From: CAYSZB01 sp964435475
GTDB taxonomy: Bacteria > Chloroflexota > Anaerolineae > Anaerolineales > Anaerolineaceae
DNA: 64,000 bases
Assembly (NCBI GenBank): GCA_964435475.1
Contig: CAYSZB010000005.1
Span: 1-64,000 of the forward strand
Direction of reading: 5' to 3'
Shown here piece by piece: positions 51,388 through 60,376 of the stretch. Each line of letters opens with the position of its first letter. Positions within the stretch are counted from its first letter, which is position 1. The position numbers and the translations under genes were made by a program. The notes under the pieces were generated by a model. It did not search any database. It was not told the origin of the DNA and saw only the letters and a program-made list of their open reading frames with translations.

Positions 51388-52689
51388 TCAGGATAAATTA
51401 TCTTGCGCTGGCTCAACCTGAGAAACTGCTGGTTGTAAGTCTTTTCCCAACTGCAGAACTTTCTTATTCGTTATCATCAGAAGAGCCATAGCCACACATA
51501 CGATACCCCCGACAATGAACCAAATCTGAACCCCAACCGCATCCGAGAGAGGTCCGGCAATAGCCAACCCGATCGGCATTGCCAGGGTTGCTCCAGAGCT
51601 GAGGAGTGTGAACACCCGACCCTGTTTATCCGGGTCCACACGGGCTTGTAAGGCAGCATGTAATGGACCGTTCACCAGAGGATTGGAAATTCCGACCATG
51701 GCCAAAACTCCTAATGCCAGGTAAAACTTTGAATTTGGAACAAGCCCAAACAGGGCTATACTTAAACCCATCACAATAAGGAATATGAAGGAGGTAACCA
51801 ACCTGTTCTTGAATCCTCCCCAAATGCTGAGGAGTAATCCACCCACAAGAAATCCTACACTGATCACAGATTCGATGAGACCGAGTTCGATCGCGCCTTT
51901 TTTAAAATAATCTGTGACCATCAAGGGCAATAATGAAAAAGCCGGGGATACCAGGAAGTTTATGAGCATAGCTGACAGGATCACCGCCAATAATCCCGGC
52001 AGAGTTACCACGTACTTGAAGCCTTCCGCCAGGTCTTGCCATAGGTTTGATTGACTCTTCCCATTGGCATCTTTTTCTTCAAGTTTGATCTCGGGCTGGG
52101 GGATATGAAAGAAGAGAAGAGGAATGACAGCGACCAGGGCTGTGACAATGTCAATCGATAGTACTCCCCACATCGGTAACAGTGCGACCAGGAAAGCTCC
52201 CAGGGGTGGTGCGAGAATACCCATGGCACCTGCAAGAGTTTGGTTCAACCCTGAGATGCGCGCAAGCTGTTCTTTGGGGACCATTAATGAGGTTGAAGTC
52301 AACATCGCTGGCCATTGGAAAGCCCCAAATGTAGACCTGAGGAACATGACAAGGTAGATCTGCCAGATTTGCACATTGGTGAATGCGAATAACAAAGCCA
52401 GGACCAGAGTCAGAATCGCGGTCAGGATATCGGTGACGATCATAACTCTCTTGCGATTCCACCTGTCAATCAATGCACCGGCAATCGGGCTGATGATAAC
52501 ATCTGGAAGTATGCTCACCAGGGTCGCAATGGAAAGAATTGTAGCAGAATGGTAAGTGGATGTCAGGTGCCAGACAAAGGCGAATCCGACCAGGCGGCTG
52601 CCCAGTTGAGAGACAGCCTGGCCACTCCAGATCATAAAAAAGCGTTTCTTCCATTTGGTAATTGATTGATTTAGCTGTGTGGTTTCCAT
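51388..52689 (-). CDS. MFS efflux transporter (macrolide-efflux-like)
   Basis: The 433-residue protein has about 12 helices, motif A in AGALIDRWNRKRVMIVTD, and the general pattern of the MefA/EntS-like MFS group. It starts METTQLNQSITKWKKRFFMIWSGQ with a basic cytoplasmic N-terminus. It lies 24 nt downstream of another MFS gene of a different subgroup. The substrate is unknown. Confidence 0.82.
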   Translation of the reverse strand: METTQLNQSITKWKKRFFMIWSGQAVSQLGSRLVGFAFVWHLTSTYHSATILSIATLVSILPDVIISPIAGALIDRWNRKRVMIVTDILTAILTLVLALLFAFTNVQIWQIYLVMFLRSTFGAFQWPAMLTSTSLMVPKEQLARISGLNQTLAGAMGILAPPLGAFLVALLPMWGVLSIDIVTALVAVIPLLFFHIPQPEIKLEEKDANGKSQSNLWQDLAEGFKYVVTLPGLLAVILSAMLINFLVSPAFSLLPLMVTDYFKKGAIELGLIESVISVGFLVGGLLLSIWGGFKNRLVTSFIFLIVMGLSIALFGLVPNSKFYLALGVLAMVGISNPLVNGPLHAALQARVDPDKQGRVFTLLSSGATLAMPIGLAIAGPLSDAVGVQIWFIVGGIVCVAMALLMITNKKVLQLGKDLQPAVSQVEPAQDNLS

Positions 52690-52713
52690 GTTTTCTCAAT
52701 TATTAAGATATTT

Positions 52714-54024
52714 CTACTTTTCCAGATTCTCAGGTTCAGAGTGAGGTTCAATATTGGATGGTTCCAATTTGGATAACGCTTTGGTATTGGCTACCTCATC
52801 CTTCTGGGTAATTTTGAATTTAAACCAGACCGGGATGATCGCCAGCAGGGATGCCCATGCAGTGATTGTAAATGGCAATTTGGGAGAGACATTCTGGTAA
52901 AGACTGGCACCAATGACTGGAGCGGGGAGGGAGAACACACCCAGGCTGGATTGGATGAGACCAAAGCCGGTACCACGCAGTTTTTGCGGAAGGACCTTGC
53001 TGATCAGGGATTGGTACGCAGGACCCATCAAACCAACACCGATGCCAAAAATAGCCCAGACGATGGCATAACCCCAGAAAGAACCCACATTTAACAATAA
53101 AAACAAAGCACCAGCTTGGACAACAAAGCCAAGAACGATTGCCAGGCGGTCGCTTTTTTTATCCGCCAGCCAACCAGCCGGTATGTTGACCAGCATATTC
53201 GCAATCCCAAAGATCGACATTAGCCATCCGATCTGCTGCGCAGAAAGGTCGCCGAAATCCTGCATATAGATAGGAAGAAGCGAACCTGAAAGGGAAAACG
53301 ACACATCCCGCACCCCATCCGTGATCAGTGCCCAGGTGATCAGGCCACCAGCCAGCAGAATGCCCGTCATGGCAGACAGGTTGGCTTTTAAGGAACTAAA
53401 TTTCAGCGTACCGCTGCTTGTGGCTTTTTCATTGGTAACTGCCTTTCTTGCCATGGATACCCGCATCACTGTGGCAATTGTGTAAATAATCCCAGCAATT
53501 ATCAGCATGAACTTAAAGCTAAATTTGTCAACCAAAAATCCACCAAAAGGAGGTCCGACGATGGTTACAACGGTGAATATGGTTTGGGTGATCCCATACA
53601 CCCTGGCACGATTTTCCTCTGACGATTCTTCCGCAATAAAAGCTCCAAAACTGGGACCTACCAGCGAACGTGTGACCGCCCCAAGTCCTTCACCGGCCAA
53701 AACCCATTGCCATGTCGGTGCAAGGATCAACCCGACATAGGAAAAAACACCTGCTACACTGCCGATGGCAATGCTTTTAAGGCGACCGAGATTGTCCGAG
53801 ATCCAACCACCAAGGATCTGCAAAAAGAGGGGAATGATCTGCGATATTGTGAAGAAGATGCCGATTTGCACGACATTAGCATCCAATGATTTCAGGTACA
53901 GGGGTAACAGATTGCCATACATGCTGCCGGCAATATTTGCCAGGATCATGGTGAGCATGAATACTATGAGCAGTGGTGAAAGCAGCGGCGCTTTTTTTAC
54001 ATGTTCTTCCATGTTCTTTTCCAT
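52714..54024 (-). CDS. MFS transporter, paralogue of the 12641-13963 protein
   Basis: The 436-residue protein shares with the protein at 12641 the stretches LPLYLKSLDANVVQIGIFFTI, GGWISDNLGRLKSIAIG and WLADKKSDRLAIVLGF, and the same order of helices. A hairpin lies directly before the start, and no Shine-Dalgarno is visible. It follows the SHOCT/DUF2089 regulatory pair, whereas its paralogue is flanked by GNAT genes. The substrate is unknown. Confidence 0.83.
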   Translation of the reverse strand: MEKNMEEHVKKAPLLSPLLIVFMLTMILANIAGSMYGNLLPLYLKSLDANVVQIGIFFTISQIIPLFLQILGGWISDNLGRLKSIAIGSVAGVFSYVGLILAPTWQWVLAGEGLGAVTRSLVGPSFGAFIAEESSEENRARVYGITQTIFTVVTIVGPPFGGFLVDKFSFKFMLIIAGIIYTIATVMRVSMARKAVTNEKATSSGTLKFSSLKANLSAMTGILLAGGLITWALITDGVRDVSFSLSGSLLPIYMQDFGDLSAQQIGWLMSIFGIANMLVNIPAGWLADKKSDRLAIVLGFVVQAGALFLLLNVGSFWGYAIVWAIFGIGVGLMGPAYQSLISKVLPQKLRGTGFGLIQSSLGVFSLPAPVIGASLYQNVSPKLPFTITAWASLLAIIPVWFKFKITQKDEVANTKALSKLEPSNIEPHSEPENLEK

Positions 54025-54027
54025 GAT

Positions 54028-54071
54028 GACAGGATCTGCCAGGCATTAGCAGTCAAATGGCAGGACCTGTC
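54028..54071 (-). promoter_or_regulatory. imperfect inverted repeat at the start of the MFS gene
   Basis: GACAGGATCTGCCA (54028-54041) and TGGCAGGACCTGTC (54058-54071) pair over 12 of 14 positions around a 16-nt loop. The structure ends 3 nt before the MFS ATG, so it could hide the translation start or act as an operator. Confidence 0.45.
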
Positions 54072-54125
54072 AAAAGTTGATCACAAGTAATAAATAGAGG
54101 TTATGGAGTGATGACAGCAAGAAAT

Positions 54126-54530
54126 CTATTCGAGGTAAACCTCAACATGTTCACCGTCTTCCTCGTCATACACATCGATGATCTGACCCACCTCACCTGA
54201 AGTCAACCACGTGTTGAGGGTCTCCTGGTCAAGTCCTTCGATCTCGGGCGCAAATTTGGCCCCCATGCGTAAACCGGAGTTGATCAGTGAGACTGGTAGG
54301 CGAACGTTCACTTTCACCTTCCCGGAAACCGAATCGCTGACCACAACCTTCATGAAGCGTGGTTTTGTTGAGGGTGCAGTAGCTGTGGTGGTCTCGTTGC
54401 CGCCCCGGCCTGTTTTTGGCTTTTCAGCGGACACATCCAGGGTTTCGATCAACCGTGCGCCTTCTTCAGCACTGATCTTGCCTTCCTGGATCATCATTAA
54501 AATTCTCATTCTTTCTTCTGTTGAGGCCAT
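54126..54530 (-). CDS. SHOCT-like domain protein
   Basis: The 134-residue protein has an N-terminal helical EERMRILMMIQEGKISAEEGARLIETL, the short SHOCT-like oligomerisation motif, then a linker and a beta-rich C-terminal part (MKVVVSDSVSGKVKVNVRLP) like the bacterial adhesin-like DUF4097 starts. The protein encoded just upstream (DUF2089) has a similar helix at its own C-terminus (LTADERRQILDDLEKGKINTTQAQQLLQGL), suggesting the two proteins pair through these helices. It starts 3 nt after the DUF2089 stop. Confidence 0.65.
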   Translation of the reverse strand: MASTEERMRILMMIQEGKISAEEGARLIETLDVSAEKPKTGRGGNETTTATAPSTKPRFMKVVVSDSVSGKVKVNVRLPVSLINSGLRMGAKFAPEIEGLDQETLNTWLTSGEVGQIIDVYDEEDGEHVEVYLE

Positions 54531-54533
54531 GGT

Positions 54534-54941
54534 TCACATTCCTTTCTTTATTTCCAACTCCAACCCTTGCAGGAGCTGTTGCGCCTGGGTTGTATTGATC
54601 TTGCCTTTTTCCAGGTCATCCAGGATCTGCCTTCGCTCATCAGCGGTCAGCACCCTGTCTTCATCTTTACCGGGTTCATAGCCCAAAGCGCGTATGATCT
54701 CATAAAGACGGTTACGCAGTGTAGGGTAGGAAAGGCCCAATTCATCCTCGAGTCGGTTAAACCTGCCCTCACAACGCACGAAGGTTAAGACGAAATGTCT
54801 TTGTTCTTCAGTCAGATCAGCGAAATCACCAGCATGTGGTTGAAAGTGACCTTCAATCACCGAATCACATGTGGGACAGACGAACCTGGTAACCAGGATC
54901 TCTGAATCGCAGATCGGACATTTTTCTGGTAAACGTTTCAT
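54534..54941 (-). CDS. DUF2089 zinc-finger regulator
   Basis: The 135-residue protein has a zinc ribbon with two CxxC pairs (CPICDSEIL and CPTCDSVIEG) and the DUF2089 helix-turn-helix part ERFVLTFVRCEGRF-like (seen as HFVLTFVRCEGRFNRLEDEL, LSYPTLRNRLYEIIRALG). A C-terminal SHOCT-like helix follows. It is most likely a transcription regulator of its own operon. The ATG at 54941 follows AGGAGCG. The promoter holds a palindrome. Confidence 0.8.
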   Translation of the reverse strand: MKRLPEKCPICDSEILVTRFVCPTCDSVIEGHFQPHAGDFADLTEEQRHFVLTFVRCEGRFNRLEDELGLSYPTLRNRLYEIIRALGYEPGKDEDRVLTADERRQILDDLEKGKINTTQAQQLLQGLELEIKKGM

Positions 54942-54974
54942 TTTCGCTCCTGATAATCCTTCATTGATAAGCAT

Positions 54975-55003
54975 ATTTTAGTACATATTTCTAGAAATGT
55001 CAA
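54975..55003 (-). promoter_or_regulatory. promoter of the DUF2089 operon with palindromic spacer
   Basis: On the minus strand TTGACA (55003-54998), 17 nt and TAAAAT (54980-54975) form a strong promoter. The spacer contains the perfect palindrome ATTTCTAGAAAT (54987-54998), a likely operator for autoregulation. Confidence 0.75.
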
Positions 55004-55011
55004 TATTTACA

Positions 55012-55044
55012 TCAATATTATTGAATATATTACAAGAATATATT
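55012..55044. promoter_or_regulatory. AT-rich repeats upstream of the DUF2089 promoter
   Basis: A perfect inverted repeat TCAATA-T-TATTGA (55012-55024) is followed by two direct copies of GAATATATT (55023-55031 and 55036-55044), 13 bp apart. They are possible extra operator sites or an UP-like element. Confidence 0.4.
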
Positions 55045-55126
55045 GAAAATATAAATATAGGCATAAATATCGAGTCTGGCGCTTGAGGAATTTTTGGCGA
55101 TGAGACGGTACAATAATGAGGTACTT

Positions 55127-55155
55127 TTGGGTTTAAATTATTGCTTTGGTATAAT
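55127..55155 (+). promoter_or_regulatory. promoter of ftcD
   Basis: TTGGGT (55127-55132), a 17-nt spacer and TATAAT (55150-55155). The predicted leader is about 24 nt and holds AAGGA. Confidence 0.6.
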
Positions 55156-55185
55156 CATGACAATTAGCAGAATAAGGATACCCAT

Positions 55186-56730
55186 ATGACCGTGAAACTT
55201 ATAGAATGCATTCCCAACTTCTCTGAGGCTCGCAGACCTGAGGTCATTGACGCCATAAAGAATGAGATCCAGTCAGTTGAGGGCATCCGCATCCTGGATG
55301 TCCATTCCGATCTTGACCATAATCGCACCGTGGTTACCTTTATTGGCGACCCGGAAGCGGTTGAGGTGGCTGCTTACAAAGCGATTGCCAGGGCGGCAGA
55401 CCTTATCAACCTGGAGGAGCATCGTGGAGAACACCCCCGCATCGGCGCATCGGATGTAGTGCCTTTTGTACCCATCTCTGGCGTGACAATGTCAGATTGT
55501 GTTGAGATTGCCAGGCGGCTGGGAAAAAAGGTTGGTGATACACTTGACATTCCTGTTTACCTCTATGAAGACGCAACTTCTCGACCAGAATGCAAGAACC
55601 TTGAAGATATCCGCCGTGGTCAATATGAGAACTTGAAATTGGTTATAGGGACGGATCCACTGAGGGCTCCTGACTTTGGTCCCAAACAAATGGGCCGGGC
55701 AGGTGCAACTGTCATTGGGGCACGACAACCATTAATTGCGTACAACATATATCTTACGACCGGAGATGTGACAATCGCTGAGAAGGTTGCTCGCAGAGTG
55801 CGAAATTCATCAGGCGGATTGCACTTTGTGAAAGCCATGGGCGTTCTGGTTGAGGGACGGGCTCAGGTTTCGATGAACCTGACAAATTTCAAAAAAACAC
55901 CCATGGCCCAGGTAACTGAAATGGTCAGGCGTGAGGCTGAACGCTACGGCACTGGTATTCACCACTCCGAACTGGTTGGTCTGGTTCCCAACGCTGCCTT
56001 GATCGATGCGGCACGCTGGTATATGCAAATGGATCAATTTGAACCACCACAATTGCTTGAAACCCGTCTTTTTGAAGAGTCCGGCAAGCCAGGTGAGGCT
56101 AACACACGGGAAGGTGAAGACTTATTGGATGCTATTGCCTCAGCTTCTCCCACCCCTGGTGGTGGGTCAGCTTCAGCTCATACTGCGGCGGTTGCCAGCG
56201 CATTGGTGGCTATGGTTGGCAGGTTAACGATTGGAAAGCCAAAATATCTTGAAGTTGAACCTGAAATGTGGCCCATGATCGAAAAGGCAGAAGACTTGCG
56301 GCAATACTTGCAGGAAGCGGTCAAGTTGGATGCAGAAGCTTATGAAAGCATTGTCTCTGCCCGACGTCTACCCAGGGATACTGACGAAAAAAAGCTTGAA
56401 AGAGCACAAGCCATCCTAAATGCAACCATTCATGCCGCAGTTGTGCCGTTGGATGTCGCCGGGAAAGCATTGCAGGTGCTTGAAATGGCTGCCCGTATGG
56501 TCGAGATTGGCAACCTGAATGCCATCACTGACGCAAGTGCTGCTGCCAACCTGGCCTATGCTGCGATCAAAGGCGCTGCACTCAACGTGCAGGTCAACCT
56601 GCTCGGCATGGAAAATGAAAATGAACCTGCATCACTGTTGGAACGAATCACAGTCATCCTGAGATCAGCAGATGACTTGATCTCCATTGTGAAGGAGTAC
56701 CTCAAGCAACGCAGTCAACTGACGATGTAA
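55186..56730 (+). CDS. ftcD: bifunctional formiminotransferase-cyclodeaminase
   Basis: The fused enzyme transfers the formimino group of formiminoglutamate to tetrahydrofolate and then deaminates it to methenyl-THF, in histidine breakdown and one-carbon supply. The 514-residue protein has an N-terminal formiminotransferase (about 3-300: ECIPNFSEARRPEVID, HRGEHPRIGASDVVPFVP, GIHHSELVGLVP) and a C-terminal cyclodeaminase (about 310-505: SPTPGGGSASAHTAAVASALV, NLNAITDASAAANLAYAAI). Other hut genes are absent. M23 and YjjX genes follow closely. Confidence 0.93.
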   Translation: MTVKLIECIPNFSEARRPEVIDAIKNEIQSVEGIRILDVHSDLDHNRTVVTFIGDPEAVEVAAYKAIARAADLINLEEHRGEHPRIGASDVVPFVPISGVTMSDCVEIARRLGKKVGDTLDIPVYLYEDATSRPECKNLEDIRRGQYENLKLVIGTDPLRAPDFGPKQMGRAGATVIGARQPLIAYNIYLTTGDVTIAEKVARRVRNSSGGLHFVKAMGVLVEGRAQVSMNLTNFKKTPMAQVTEMVRREAERYGTGIHHSELVGLVPNAALIDAARWYMQMDQFEPPQLLETRLFEESGKPGEANTREGEDLLDAIASASPTPGGGSASAHTAAVASALVAMVGRLTIGKPKYLEVEPEMWPMIEKAEDLRQYLQEAVKLDAEAYESIVSARRLPRDTDEKKLERAQAILNATIHAAVVPLDVAGKALQVLEMAARMVEIGNLNAITDASAAANLAYAAIKGAALNVQVNLLGMENENEPASLLERITVILRSADDLISIVKEYLKQRSQLTM

Positions 56731-56747
56731 TCCTTGATAAACAAACA

Positions 56748-57779
56748 ATGCATAAGCATTTCATTTTACTGGTAGCTGGATTATTGTTATTGACTGGGTG
56801 CACACTGGGTGGCAGTGAAATGCAACCCGGCCCATCGCTCACTAATATTCTTCCTTCACAGACAACTGCTCCAACAGAGATGATCCGACCTGAGGAATCA
56901 GACCCGGTAACAAAGGAAAGTGAAGAGCCGATTGAGGGTCAAAGTCAGGAAGAGAACGCCAGTTCTTTGCTTTACATTTTTGAGTGTAGTGAAAATCCCT
57001 GTGAGTTCGATCAAGCAGTCCAATTTAGTAGACCCATCTCCAGCGGATTTGTCGATTGGGTTGATCAGACCTACCCATTTGGGAGTACCGCCAGCGGGAA
57101 ATATGAGGTCCATCATGGTGTTGAATTCATCAATCCCTCCGGTACAAAAGTCAGGGCAGTTGAAACCGGGATTGTTATGGTGGCTGGAAATGACCGTGCC
57201 ATACCAAATGGTTTATCAAACGATTTTTATGGCAACCTGGTGATCATTGAACACCAACTTGATGCCCTTTCTGAACCACTTTACACGGTGTACGGTCACT
57301 TATCCAAAGTTATGGTCGAAGCAGGTCAGGAGGTTCAGCAAGGGGATGTTATTGGTCTTGTTGGGGCAACCGGATATGCGATTGGTTCTCACTTGCATTT
57401 TGAGGTGCGGTTTGGCACAAATCAATATGACCATACTGTAAACCCTGTGCTGTGGCTTTCTCCACGGGTCACTGATTCAGGAGATATCCTAGGTAACCTG
57501 GTCGGTGTGGTCGTTGACCGCTGGGGTGAATTGGTGGTTGAAAAACAGATGACAGTCGAAGCCCTGCAGAGGGATGACAGCGGTCGATACAAACGCTACT
57601 ACCCTACAACGTATGCCGATCCTGCCCTTACCTCTGTTTCCCCCTACCACGAAAATTTTTCGTTGGCTGACCTCCCGGAAGGTGATTACCGCATCTCGGT
57701 TGTCAATGGCAAGCTATATGAGACAACGATATCAATACGCTCCGGTAGGACGACCTTTCTGATGATAAGGGTACCATGA
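56748..57779 (+). CDS. M23 peptidase-domain lipoprotein
   Basis: The 343-residue protein has a lipobox (LLLLTGC), an acidic linker, an LytM/M23 domain (about 115-240) and a beta-rich C-terminal part. The zinc site reads HHGVEF, where the common HxxxD has Glu, plus HLHFEV. It likely cuts peptidoglycan cross-links or, if inactive, activates amidases. It starts 17 nt after ftcD and overlaps yjjX by 4 nt. Confidence 0.85.
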   Translation: MHKHFILLVAGLLLLTGCTLGGSEMQPGPSLTNILPSQTTAPTEMIRPEESDPVTKESEEPIEGQSQEENASSLLYIFECSENPCEFDQAVQFSRPISSGFVDWVDQTYPFGSTASGKYEVHHGVEFINPSGTKVRAVETGIVMVAGNDRAIPNGLSNDFYGNLVIIEHQLDALSEPLYTVYGHLSKVMVEAGQEVQQGDVIGLVGATGYAIGSHLHFEVRFGTNQYDHTVNPVLWLSPRVTDSGDILGNLVGVVVDRWGELVVEKQMTVEALQRDDSGRYKRYYPTTYADPALTSVSPYHENFSLADLPEGDYRISVVNGKLYETTISIRSGRTTFLMIRVP

Positions 57780-58309
57780 TAAAGAAGATCATAGTGGCTT
57801 CATCCAACCCGGTTAAATCTGAAGCGGTTTTTAAGGGATTTCAGCGCATGTTCCCTAACCAGCAGTTTTCAATTGTGGGAAAAAGTATTTCGTCCAATGT
57901 GCCTGATCAACCGATCGGTGACCATGAAACCCTGCAAGGCGCAAGGAACCGTGCACATTCAGCCAGGCTCGCCTTCCCGCAGGCAGATTATTGGGCAGGA
58001 CTGGAAGGTGGTCTCGATCGCTTTGAGGGTTCATGGGTGGGATATGCCTGGGTTGTGATACTTTCCACGACGATGGAAGGGAGCGCACGAACCGGAATTT
58101 TTACCCTGCCTCTGGAGGTTGCCCGCCTGGTGGAAAGTGGCATGGAGCTGGGGGAGGCGGATGATGTGGTATTTGGCACCAATAATTCCAAGCAGGCCAA
58201 CGGTGCTGTCGGATTATTGACAGATAATGCATTAACACGGGCAGAACTCTATACAGAAGGGGTGATCCTGGCGCTCATACCATTGCGAAACGAGTCACTT
58301 TACACCTGA
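57776..58309 (+). CDS. yjjX: inosine/xanthosine triphosphatase (YjjX/DUF84)
   Basis: The 177-residue protein belongs to the house-cleaning NTPases that hydrolyse ITP and XTP. It begins IIVASSNPVKSEAVFKGFQRMF and contains YWAGLEGGLDRF, the substrate-loop pattern, and NSKQANGAVGLLTDNALTRAELY. It overlaps the M23 gene by 4 nt (ATGA) and converges with capA. Confidence 0.9.
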   Translation: MIKKIIVASSNPVKSEAVFKGFQRMFPNQQFSIVGKSISSNVPDQPIGDHETLQGARNRAHSARLAFPQADYWAGLEGGLDRFEGSWVGYAWVVILSTTMEGSARTGIFTLPLEVARLVESGMELGEADDVVFGTNNSKQANGAVGLLTDNALTRAELYTEGVILALIPLRNESLYT

Positions 58310-58318
58310 TCGATTCAT

Positions 58319-59401
58319 TCAGCGTTTGATGATGGGAACACCATTATCCTGCAGGCGAACGGGAATCAGTTTATGTGCCATTACTCCATCTTTGTTTAAC
58401 CTTGCCATAAAAATGGCGCTCAGGTTCTCGGGTTCTGAAAATTCGTCAAAAACAAAATTTCCCAAGCCATAGACAATGATGCCGTCTTTGTAACTTTCCA
58501 CTTTTTGCAATAAATGTGTATGTGACCCGATAACCAGGTCTGCACCGGCATCAATGGCACTGCGGGCTGAAGCGATCTGTTGCGTTGATGGCCATGCTTG
58601 ACCTTCTACACCGAAGTGCATCAGGACGATAACAACATCAGCCTTATAGGCAGCTGAACCGACATCTGCCTGTATGTCTGAAATGTATCCCCAGTTTATC
58701 CCCGGTTTTTCAGGCTGCGCGATCCATGAAAGGTAGTCATAATTCCACATAGGGATATCCAGGTATGCTAGGAAAGCAATTCTGAGCCCATTCTCCTCGA
58801 TAAATACCGGTTGTCTCGCCTCAAGGCTTGTTTTACCGGCTCCCACCACAGCGACCTGGTTTGATTGTAATAGGTCGATCGTGTCAACCAAGGCTACCTC
58901 GCCATAATCCAGAACATGGTTGTTTGCCAATGTCATCAGGTCAAATCCCCCAAAGATAAGGGAATCAACTGCGGTTATAGGAGCTCTGAAGTTATAAGTT
59001 TTATTCTCGGGCTCTCCGCTCTCACTGATCACACATTCAAGGTTTCCCAGGGTGATATCTGCTCTATGCAAGGTGTGTGCCGTAAATTGGAATGGAAATT
59101 CAATTCCCTGGGAGAGAATATTTTCGCCAATTGTGCGGGCAAGCATCACATCACCAACTGCCATAATGCTCACCTGCCCTGAGGGATGGGGAGTCGATGC
59201 AGGTATTGCCTGCGCGGTGGGGATTTCTACTGGTGTTGGGATAGGGGGCTTTGCTTGCACTGTTTCAGTGGGCTCCACTGCATAAAGAATTGGTTGGGTA
59301 GTCATGACAGTTGAGGTTATATTTGGTGAGCAAGCGACCAATGTAAGGATGGATGCCACCAAAATTATAGTAAATTTCCATCTCACAGTGTGTCCATTCA
59401 T
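58319..59401 (-). CDS. CapA-type capsule-synthesis protein
   Basis: The 360-residue protein has a lipobox-like start (LTLVAC), a Pro/Thr linker and a CapA metallophosphatase-like domain with MAVGDVMLARTIGE, GNLECVIS, LMTLANNHVLDYG, VVLMHFGVEGQ and GADLVIGSHTHLLQKVE, ending YGLGNFVFDE. CapA proteins take part in poly-gamma-glutamate export or anchoring; other pgs genes are absent. It is divergent from the gene at 59490. The -10 box ends 6 nt before the ATG. Confidence 0.87.
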   Translation of the reverse strand: MNGHTVRWKFTIILVASILTLVACSPNITSTVMTTQPILYAVEPTETVQAKPPIPTPVEIPTAQAIPASTPHPSGQVSIMAVGDVMLARTIGENILSQGIEFPFQFTAHTLHRADITLGNLECVISESGEPENKTYNFRAPITAVDSLIFGGFDLMTLANNHVLDYGEVALVDTIDLLQSNQVAVVGAGKTSLEARQPVFIEENGLRIAFLAYLDIPMWNYDYLSWIAQPEKPGINWGYISDIQADVGSAAYKADVVIVLMHFGVEGQAWPSTQQIASARSAIDAGADLVIGSHTHLLQKVESYKDGIIVYGLGNFVFDEFSEPENLSAIFMARLNKDGVMAHKLIPVRLQDNGVPIIKR

Positions 59402-59407
59402 ACCAAA

Positions 59408-59413
59408 ATTATA
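59408..59413 (-). promoter_or_regulatory. -10 box of capA (leaderless)
   Basis: A perfect TATAAT on the minus strand ends 6 nt before the capA ATG. No ribosome binding site is present and the -35 is weak. Confidence 0.5.
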
Positions 59414-59489
59414 ATGTATCCCGTTTTTCTTTCCCCTGAAATAATTTCAAGTATAATCTTTCATTAAAACCAACAGGACCCTTGGGCAA

Positions 59490-59933
59490 ATGACAGTAGG
59501 ACAATTCTGGAAAGAAAAACGGTTGGAAGATCTTAATCCCACAGAATGGGAAGCTTTATGTGATGGCTGTGGCAAATGTTGCCTCCATAAATTGGAGGAT
59601 ATTGAGACTGGAAAGATCTACTTCACCAATGTTGTCTGCAAGTTTAGCGATTCGCAGACCGGGTTGTGTACTGATTACGAAGATCGGCATATCAATGTCC
59701 CTTCCTGCGTTTATTTAACCCCCAAAATGGCTCGCGAAGCCAGTTGGCTGCCCCAAACATGTGCTTACCGCAAAGTAGCCCGGGGAGAAGATCTTGCATG
59801 GTGGCATCCACTTGTCTCGGGTGATCCAAAAACTGTCATCCGGTCAGGCAATTCCATTCTCGGAAAGGTGACCAGCGAGAATGAAGTGGATCTTGATGAC
59901 CTGGAGGACATGGTTGTCGAATGGTTTATGTAG
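59490..59933 (+). CDS. YcgN/UPF0260-type cysteine-cluster protein
   Basis: The 147-residue protein starts MTVGQFWKEKRLEDLNPTEWEALCDGCGKCCLHK and has the CxxCxxCC cluster plus later Cys (VVCKF, GLCTDYEDR, PSCVYLTPK), as in YcgN-like proteins. This likely binds Zn or an Fe-S cluster. No function is established. A TATAAT box lies at 59452-59457, giving a leader of about 30 nt. Confidence 0.85.
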   Translation: MTVGQFWKEKRLEDLNPTEWEALCDGCGKCCLHKLEDIETGKIYFTNVVCKFSDSQTGLCTDYEDRHINVPSCVYLTPKMAREASWLPQTCAYRKVARGEDLAWWHPLVSGDPKTVIRSGNSILGKVTSENEVDLDDLEDMVVEWFM

Positions 59934-60014
59934 GAAAATATCCATGTCCGAGTATTGAATGGTGTATACTATCATTGTTGATGGTTTCAGCTAAATTTAT
60001 CTGAATGAGAAAAG

Positions 60015-60374
60015 ATGACGATGGAAGCACCAGATTCTCAACCAACAAATGAACCACGTTTGTTGTTAGCTGTAGTTCAGGCACAGGATTGTGACCTGGC
60101 ATCGGATCTTTTACAGGAAAACAATTTTTCTGTAACCAGGTTACCAAGCGCTGGGGGTTTCCTTGGCAAACGCAACGCCACCCTCTTGATCACAACCAAT
60201 GCATCAGAAGCTGATAAAGTTCTGGATTTGTTAAAGCAAACCTGTCGTAAACGCATTTCCTACATATCGATGCCAATAGAAAATATGCCTTTGCCAGTTC
60301 CGGCGCCAACCCCGGTCACCATTGGCGGGGTCAGCCTTTTCAACCTGGAGATTGAGCATTTTGAGGAGTTCTAA
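60015..60374 (+). CDS. darA: DarA/PstA-type c-di-AMP receptor (PII-like)
   Basis: The 119-residue protein resembles the c-di-AMP-binding PII-like protein DarA (also called PstA, unrelated to the permease). It has LLLAVVQAQDCDLASDLL, SAGGFLGKRNATLLI, a B-loop region with MPLPVPAPTPVTIGGVSLF and the HFEEF end. It carries an N-terminal extension of about 12 residues. A second, shorter copy starts 2 nt later. CdaA at 33195 would supply the ligand. Confidence 0.85.
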   Translation: MTMEAPDSQPTNEPRLLLAVVQAQDCDLASDLLQENNFSVTRLPSAGGFLGKRNATLLITTNASEADKVLDLLKQTCRKRISYISMPIENMPLPVPAPTPVTIGGVSLFNLEIEHFEEF

Positions 60375-60376
60375 CC

